Source of the DNA: Desmonostoc vinosum HA7617-LM4
Lineage (GTDB): Bacteria; Cyanobacteriota; Cyanobacteriia; Cyanobacteriales; Nostocaceae
Reading direction: 5' to 3'
NCBI GenBank assembly: GCA_019359515.1
Contig: JAHHHC010000056.1
Span: forward strand, 1-35,067
Length of the DNA stretch: 35,067 nucleotides
Position 1 is the stretch's first letter; each line of letters opens with the position of its first letter. A model generated the notes under the pieces. The model did not search any database, was not told the DNA's origin, and saw only the letters and a program-made list of their open reading frames with translations. A program made the position numbers and the translations under genes. Below, in pieces: positions 30,088 through 35,067 of this stretch.

Positions 30088-30546
30088 CTACTTGCTAACA
30101 GCATCTGGGAGAATTACAATATCCAGCCAATAATCTATGAAGCACTGAATAGTTTGCACTAGTCTTTTGATATCGATTGGTTTAAGAATATAACTAGCGA
30201 CGCAGTATCGGTAACATATTTCAATATCTCTGGGGTTAGAAGAAGTGGTAAAGATCACCACAGGTATATTTTTTAAGTCTTTACTTTGTTTGATTTGTTC
30301 TAAAACTTCTCGTCCATCGGTTCCAGGCAAATTGAGGTCAAGTAAAATCACCGAGGGACGGGGAGCAATTTGAGGATCTGTATAAGACCCAGTGCGATAA
30401 AGAAAGTCCAGTGCTTCATCACCATCGGTACAGCGGAACACAGGATTAACTACGGCTTGTCGCTGCATGACTCGACGCAAAGCTTCATAATCTTCGTCGC
30501 TGTCTTCAATTACCAGTAACGGTTGGGCGGTCTTACTAATCATCAT
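30088..30546 (-). CDS. Rcp1-type response regulator
   Basis: 152 residues, a single receiver domain without output domain. Acidic pocket in [14 protein letters not shown], phospho-acceptor Asp70 in [15 protein letters not shown], Thr in [10 protein letters not shown], and Lys122 in [12 protein letters not shown]. The somewhat long C-terminal extension [15 protein letters not shown] resembles Rcp1, the partner regulator of cyanobacterial phytochrome Cph1. It lies four bases after the phytochrome gene and two before the large kinase, so one transcript is expected. The first of the two Met codons is used here; the second would shorten it by one residue. Confidence 0.92.
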   Translation of the reverse strand: MMISKTAQPLLVIEDSDEDYEALRRVMQRQAVVNPVFRCTDGDEALDFLYRTGSYTDPQIAPRPSVILLDLNLPGTDGREVLEQIKQSKDLKNIPVVIFTTSSNPRDIEICYRYCVASYILKPIDIKRLVQTIQCFIDYWLDIVILPDAVSK

Positions 30547-30550
30547 CTAT

Positions 30551-32809
30551 TCAGTCCACTCCTTGCAATGTGAAATAGAAAGAACTACCTTCACCATAGG
30601 TAGACTCCACCCAGATTTTACCGCCATGACGCTCCACAATTTTCTTTGCAATTGTTAATCCTGCTCCTGTACCACCGCCATATTTACTTGGGCCGTGGAG
30701 TCGTTTGAAAATGCGGAAAATAGCGTCAAAGTGTTTTTCACGAATACCCAAACCGTTATCGCGGACATAGAAAATTATCGGTGCTGTTGGATGATCGATA
30801 TAGCCAATTTCAATCCATTTTTCGGGTTTGTCGTTGTATTTGATGGCATTAGCGATGAGGTTATTGAAGACTTCGCCAACTTGGATGCGATCGCAGTACA
30901 CTGTTGGTAATGGTCTAGGAATCCGGATCTCTACCTTCATTTCCTCAACCCGAGCGCTCAGCAAATCCAAATTTCGATGTACCACACCATTGAGATCAGT
31001 GTCCTGTATAGAAAGGTCTACCCTTCCTAAACGAGAAAAATGCAGTAGTGAATCGATTAAATCTTCCATCCGCTGAGTCAGACGTATCAGCGTTCTTAAT
31101 TTATTCCTACCTTCCTCGTCTATGGTTTCGCCGTAGTCTTCTATTAAAAAATTTGAGTAATTGTGAATTCCCCGTAGCGGTTCTTTCAAATCATGAGAAG
31201 CAATATAAGCAAAAGCATCCAATTCATTATTACTCCTTGCTAATTCAATATTTAGCTGTGCCAATTCATCTGCTTTTCGCAATACTACGCCAATAATAGA
31301 GCTTCTTAACTCTAACGCTGCACTCACCTCGCTGGGTTTCCAGGGATAAGACTTCAACAACACCGTTTCTTTCCATAACTCAAAAGATTTACGGGGTGAT
31401 AGGTGTATACTGCCATTTCCATCTACTTTTATCGGCTTATTTGGGTTCCCCCCCCAATTAACCGTTTGTACTATTTCTGGACGAAACCATAAAACACAGT
31501 TTTTCTGAGTTTTAGAAAAAGAAAGCGCCATCAAACCACTAGCTACATCCCGAATTTTCTCCGCTTGGGGATAAACTGACGATAAACTATCAGTATAAAA
31601 AATTTCTTGATGGTGATTTTGATAAATCCATTCCACCAAATCTTGAATATCCTCTTTTGCTGGGATGTTACCAACGGTTAAGCATTCTTTGTCAAAACAG
31701 ATTGCTGCACCTTGAGCATTCACAAGATTGAGTAAATTAGGTTGATGTTTGATTAAACCTTCAATAAAGTTTTTTTCTGCTGACATGTACTCAACTAATT
31801 TACTATGGATAGATTTTAGCTGGATTTTATATTCACTATCTTCACTATCTTCTCTAGCACCCAATTCTAAAGATGTCATTTGTCCTAAAAATTCACAGGC
31901 ATTACGAATTTCATAAGGAATATATTTGGGTGATTGATGATGACAGGCAATTAATCCCCAAAGTTGTTTATCTTTAATAATTGAAATCGACATTGATGCT
32001 GTCACACCCATATTGTGAAGATACTCAATATGGCAACGCGAGACACTCCGCAACACCGAGTTGCTTAAATCCAAAGGCTGCTCATTTAAAGGATTATTTT
32101 CAGGTAATATTGCTACTGGTTGGTAATTAGCATCGGGGATGATTCTCAACCAGTTTTTACTAAAAAGTTGTCTAGCTTGTTTGGGAATGTCCAAAGCAGG
32201 ATAGTGTAAGCCTAAATAAGCAGGAAGTTGCTCAGCTTTTTCTTCAGCTATCACTACACCGCTAAAATCAACGTCAAACTGATAGAGCATCACCCGATCA
32301 AAGTTGGTAATTTTTTTGATTTCTTTGACAAGTATTTGCCCTAGTTCAGCTATATTAGCTGCACTTTGCAGTTTAGACATCGCTAGTTTAACTAGGTGAT
32401 AAAATCTAAAAAAAACATTATCTTTTTCTGAAAATGCAGGCTCTAACTCTAAAATTAGTGATTGATCAGAACGATGAATTATACCATCAAAATGTACAAT
32501 TTTGTTATGTGATTTAATCGTTAATTCAATGGGATTACTTAGTTGTAATTGTTCTGAGGATGAACAATCTTTCAAAAAGTTGATTTGATCTGCTTCTAAT
32601 AAATTACTTAGAGGCTGATTGAGTAGTGCTTCAGGAGCTACACCCAAGAAAGAGTAAGTATTCTCACTGGTTTGTATAATAGTTAGCTCTGGTTCTTTTA
32701 ATACTAAAAGCAATCCATGGGGTTGAATCGAGCCGGGGATGTGGATTGGTTCGTATTCACAGTTAGTAATATCAAATTCAAAAGAAATAGTAATATCGTT
32801 ATCGCTCAC
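30551..32809 (-). CDS. phytochrome histidine kinase with two candidate chromophore Cys
   Basis: 752 residues: PAS (about 15-130), GAF (150-315), PHY (330-500), HisKA and ATPase (525-752). CEYEPIHIPGSIQPHG places Cys17 at the bacteriophytochrome biliverdin-binding position. The GAF domain has YPALDIPKQARQLF (Asp207), and SVSRCHIEYLHNMG places Cys259-His260 exactly at the Cph1-type phycocyanobilin attachment site. The PHY tongue has WFRPE (441-445) and SPRKSFELW. The kinase has SHDLKEPLRG (His539), NLIANAIKY, DNGLGI and GGGTGAGLTI. Red/far-red light sensing and phosphotransfer to the adjacent Rcp1-like regulator are expected. Which bilin it binds is open because both Cys are present. Confidence 0.95.
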   Translation of the reverse strand: MSDNDITISFEFDITNCEYEPIHIPGSIQPHGLLLVLKEPELTIIQTSENTYSFLGVAPEALLNQPLSNLLEADQINFLKDCSSSEQLQLSNPIELTIKSHNKIVHFDGIIHRSDQSLILELEPAFSEKDNVFFRFYHLVKLAMSKLQSAANIAELGQILVKEIKKITNFDRVMLYQFDVDFSGVVIAEEKAEQLPAYLGLHYPALDIPKQARQLFSKNWLRIIPDANYQPVAILPENNPLNEQPLDLSNSVLRSVSRCHIEYLHNMGVTASMSISIIKDKQLWGLIACHHQSPKYIPYEIRNACEFLGQMTSLELGAREDSEDSEYKIQLKSIHSKLVEYMSAEKNFIEGLIKHQPNLLNLVNAQGAAICFDKECLTVGNIPAKEDIQDLVEWIYQNHHQEIFYTDSLSSVYPQAEKIRDVASGLMALSFSKTQKNCVLWFRPEIVQTVNWGGNPNKPIKVDGNGSIHLSPRKSFELWKETVLLKSYPWKPSEVSAALELRSSIIGVVLRKADELAQLNIELARSNNELDAFAYIASHDLKEPLRGIHNYSNFLIEDYGETIDEEGRNKLRTLIRLTQRMEDLIDSLLHFSRLGRVDLSIQDTDLNGVVHRNLDLLSARVEEMKVEIRIPRPLPTVYCDRIQVGEVFNNLIANAIKYNDKPEKWIEIGYIDHPTAPIIFYVRDNGLGIREKHFDAIFRIFKRLHGPSKYGGGTGAGLTIAKKIVERHGGKIWVESTYGEGSSFYFTLQGVD

Positions 32810-33197
32810 TTATTGGTACCAATAAATACAAGTATTTTTATCATCAATATATATTTAATTTTTTGCGATATTTTGATATTATTCTCTATCTAAAGAGATA
32901 TATCTAAAGTTAGATGTTGACAGATACAAATAAAATTTTCTCATTAAATATACTATTTATTAACGGAAAATTTATAAATGTCAATAAACCTCAACATAGA
33001 TGAAATTAAATATAGATAAGCATGACAAATATAGGCGAATAATTAGGAGAGAATTTGATTATAGCTAGAGAAACTGAGTGATTTTCTCGAAAAAAATTGG
33101 TGCGATCGCATTCAAATCGCCAATGATATAGTTATCAAGGGAAAAGAAGAAGCTTACTCAAGATAATTCATTATTTCCCAAAGTTAATGGAGATATT
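32810..33197. other. divergent promoter region, phytochrome operon / CheY-like gene
   Basis: AT-rich, 388 bp, holding the promoters for both directions. One near-HIP1 site (gtgcgatcgcattc) lies at about 33100-33113. No coding sequence or clear operator is seen. Confidence 0.6.
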
Positions 33198-33605
33198 ATG
33201 CAACCTTCTCTACCTCTTGCGGGCTTAAATATTCTGGTAGTTGATGATGATGATGATAGTCGTTTTTATATTACTACTGTATTAGAAGCAGACGGAGCTA
33301 ACGTTATGACAGTTGCATCCGTAGCAGCAGCACTAGAATTACTCTCAAAATTGCAACCAGATATCTGTGTTTGTGATATCGCTATGCCTGGTGAAGATGG
33401 CTATAGCCTAATTCGTAAGGTGCGTAGAATGCAACCAGATAGAGTTGGAAAAGTCCCTGCCATTGCCCTAACTGCCTATGGTGACAGCGAGGATCAACTA
33501 CGTGCTTTAGAAGCAGGTTTTCAGACTCATGTTGCAAAACCTGTTGATCCAGGAGAGTTAGTTACAATTGTGGCAGATTTGGTAAGTACTTTTCAGAGGG
33601 TGTAG
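33198..33605 (+). CDS. CheY-like single-domain response regulator
   Basis: 135 residues, start preceded by aatggagatatt. The receiver has the acidic cluster LVVDDDDDSR, phospho-acceptor Asp60 in ICVCDIAMPGEDGYS, ALTAYGD (Thr92) and Lys114 in HVAKPVDPGELV. No DNA-binding or enzymatic output is attached, so it acts through protein contacts or as a phosphate sink. It is divergent from the phytochrome operon across 388 bp and may be connected to it functionally, but it has its own promoter. Confidence 0.92.
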   Translation: MQPSLPLAGLNILVVDDDDDSRFYITTVLEADGANVMTVASVAAALELLSKLQPDICVCDIAMPGEDGYSLIRKVRRMQPDRVGKVPAIALTAYGDSEDQLRALEAGFQTHVAKPVDPGELVTIVADLVSTFQRV

Positions 33606-33786
33606 GGTATTGCTTCTCCTATCGCAGACGCTCTTGCTAGCTTGCTTCCCCGTAGGGGTACGACTTTACTCAGCAACCAATACCCATATATCCTAGTCTT
33701 TGTAAGATTAATTACGAATTACGTTAGCGCAGCGGTAGCGAGTCCTCGATAGCGTTAGCGACGCAGGAGCGTCGCGTCATTACGAA
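33606..33786. repeat. REP-like and aattacg repeats
   Basis: The stretch ctatcgcagacgctcttgct and cgtaggggtacgact (about 33619-33664), then aattacg units and gcgttagcgacgcaggagcg (33749-33768), are palindromic repeats also present in inverse orientation at 23838-24015. The array runs right up to the ygfZ stop codon. Confidence 0.75.
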
Positions 33787-34782
33787 TTACGAATTATCCA
33801 TTGGGTATTCGTGAGAAACAAAGGGAATTTCTACTATTTCACCTTCTGTCTCTCCAACTTGAACTTTTAAACCCGCACCACCAGCTTTGGTGCGAATGTA
33901 ACCCAAACCAAAGTAACCATCAGTAGTTTCTGTATAGCTTGTAAGTTTACCAATTTTTTCGTCTTGAATGGCGATCGCACTGCCAACTTCCGCAGGGGCA
34001 CGGAGACGAATTCCCCATAGGTGTTGCTTTACACCTTTGTATGTATTTAACCGAGCGATGGTTTCTTGCCCAATATAACAACCTTTGTTAAACGAAATCG
34101 TCTGCCATAAACCCACTTCTAGCGGATTATAATCGTCTGTTAGTTCTGCATCTGGAGTTGGGCGTCCTTGTAATATTCGCAACACATCCCAACCGCGATC
34201 GCTCAACTCTAGTGCCCCTAATTGTAAAATTTGCTGCCATACCTTCTGTCGAGCAGCAGCTGGCAAAATTAACGTATACCCAGGTGAAGCTAAGCCGCTA
34301 CCCACAGCAACGCGCACATCACCGTCAACTAAAAGATGATTAGCGTAGGGTTGACTAATAATTGCCCCTGCACCTAACTTTTCTACAACAGCATCACTTG
34401 CTGGGCCAATCAGGCTGAAGGTTGCAGTTTCATCAGTAATATCAGCTAGTTGTACCTTGTCAGCAAAAAAGATATAACGATCAAGCCATTGCATCACAAA
34501 CTCACGACGACTGGGCGAAACCAACAGTAGCACCGCATCATCGAGAACGTAGCTACTCACCAAGTCAATCGTGCGAGCAGTAGATGTCACCATTACAGTA
34601 TCACAGCCTTGTCCTGGCTTGAGACTTTGGAAATCGTTAGTACTTTGATTGTGTAAAAATCGGAGACGCTCATCATCATAAACACGGATGCGTCCCCAGT
34701 GCGAGCGGGAGCATACAGCAACCCCCACTGTTGCGGCTTGGATAGCTGCTGTGTCTTTACCGTCAATTGCAGATGTTGACAT
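33787..34782 (-). CDS. ygfZ: folate-binding YgfZ-family protein
   Basis: 331 residues from the ATG at 34782; the frame goes back eight codons further to a TTG, judged unlikely. The family signature K-G-C-Y-x-G-Q-E is present in FNKGCYIGQETIARLNTYKG (about 237-256), and the N-terminus has GRIRVYDDERLRFLHNQSTN, similar to GcvT-type folds. YgfZ binds tetrahydrofolate and supports assembly or repair of certain iron-sulfur enzymes. The Cys in the signature is intact. The 3' end overlaps the edge of a repeat array. It is monocistronic in this window. Confidence 0.92.
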   Translation of the reverse strand: MSTSAIDGKDTAAIQAATVGVAVCSRSHWGRIRVYDDERLRFLHNQSTNDFQSLKPGQGCDTVMVTSTARTIDLVSSYVLDDAVLLLVSPSRREFVMQWLDRYIFFADKVQLADITDETATFSLIGPASDAVVEKLGAGAIISQPYANHLLVDGDVRVAVGSGLASPGYTLILPAAARQKVWQQILQLGALELSDRGWDVLRILQGRPTPDAELTDDYNPLEVGLWQTISFNKGCYIGQETIARLNTYKGVKQHLWGIRLRAPAEVGSAIAIQDEKIGKLTSYTETTDGYFGLGYIRTKAGGAGLKVQVGETEGEIVEIPFVSHEYPMDNS

Positions 34783-34883
34783 GATAATGAAATCGCCCTG
34801 TTTCAATGGTTCCGCATTGGGAATTCTAGCAAAAAATCAAGCCCTATCAATTCACCAACAGTATTCAGATTTTTGACATACCT

Positions 34884-34904
34884 CCTCGCCCTAAAAGTGC
34901 GAGG
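34884..34904 (-). mobile_element. IS200/IS605-type right-end hairpin
   Basis: The hairpin cctcgc/gcgagg (34884-34889, 34899-34904) lies 12-32 bp beyond the tnpB stop, with gacatacctc just outside. This subterminal hairpin downstream of orfB/tnpB is typical of the right end of IS200/IS605 elements, here oriented leftwards. The element end is near 34875. Confidence 0.65.
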
Positions 34905-34915
34905 ATTCCCAAGAA

Positions 34916-35067
34916 TCACTTCTTGAGTTTTCTGCTTCGGCCCGTGCCAGCTAGACTGACGTTACCGTTAGTAAGAGCCGCATCCAGTTCACAGACAGTT
35001 TGTTTTACTTCCAGGTTATGCCCTAACCCAGAACTGGAAATTAATTCCAACCCGCGATTTCTAATTA
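34916..35067 (-). CDS. tnpB: TnpB-like RNA-guided nuclease, C-terminal part
   Basis: 50 codons of the C-terminus, running off the right edge and stopping at TGA (34916-34918). It reads IRNRGLELISSSGLGHN, then EVKQTVCELDAALTNG and AGTGRSRKLKK. The NIRNRGLE segment right after the last RuvC acidic residue and the QT.CE..A tail are typical of IS605-family OrfB/TnpB in cyanobacteria. TnpB acts as an omega-RNA-guided nuclease that helps retain the element. Only the tail is visible, so activity cannot be judged. Confidence 0.7.
   Translation of the reverse strand, partial: IRNRGLELISSSGLGHNLEVKQTVCELDAALTNGNVSLAGTGRSRKLKK

Overview
The window comes from a filamentous, Nostoc/Anabaena-type cyanobacterium. 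Supporting signs are frequent HIP1-like octamers (gcgatcgc), heptanucleotide tandem repeats (gggactg, ggagtag, taattcg families), many small palindromic or MITE-like intergenic elements, cytochrome c6, a group 2 sigma factor and a bilin phytochrome operon. Gene order petJ - acetyltransferase - group 2 sigma factor resembles, from memory, the petJ/sigE neighbourhood of Anabaena PCC 7120. There are no rRNA genes, and I saw no tRNA or CRISPR.

Layout: (1) 1-7500 holds, mostly on the minus strand, the start of an Rpn/DUF4351-like protein, a TonB-dependent receptor, a TPR protein, cytochrome c6, a GNAT acetyltransferase and a SigE-like sigma factor. (2) 7500-10052 is priA. (3) 10111-20940 on the plus strand is a ribosomal-peptide (RiPP) locus. 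It has a kynurenine-monooxygenase-like flavoenzyme, an orphan double-glycine precursor and three tandem ~1.2-kb units, each encoding an alpha/beta pair of double-glycine precursors. After these come a small membrane protein (possible immunity protein), an APH-fold phosphotransferase, a HopA1-family protein, a degenerate aldo/keto reductase, a parvulin isomerase and a DUF4177-like protein. (4) 20995-26658 has a GT39-like glycosyltransferase, a VanZ-like protein, a small conserved-looking protein and a CBM20-SGNH-DUF1796 fusion. (5) 26999-33605 is a light/two-component module: phytochrome kinase, Rcp1-type regulator and a receiver-PAS-kinase in one tightly packed operon, with a divergent CheY-like regulator. 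(6) 33787-35067 has YgfZ and the 3' end of an IS200/IS605-type tnpB.

The most interesting system is the RiPP locus. A separate kinase plus a HopA1-like lyase is the split Ser/Thr dehydration machinery known from class V lanthipeptides (LxmK/LxmY) and thioamitides (TvaC/TvaD). Here the putative cores have Ser/Thr but no Cys, so ordinary lanthionine rings cannot form within them. The cores come in alpha/beta pairs with GxxxG-like helix motifs, as in two-peptide bacteriocins. The aldo/keto reductase-like partner appears to have lost its catalytic tetrad. No peptidase-transporter is present in the window, so export would have to be encoded elsewhere. Each precursor pair is preceded by a terminator-like hairpin and a conserved leader, suggesting separate transcription units; only the third pair looks able to read into the modification genes. 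Product structure and activity are inference.
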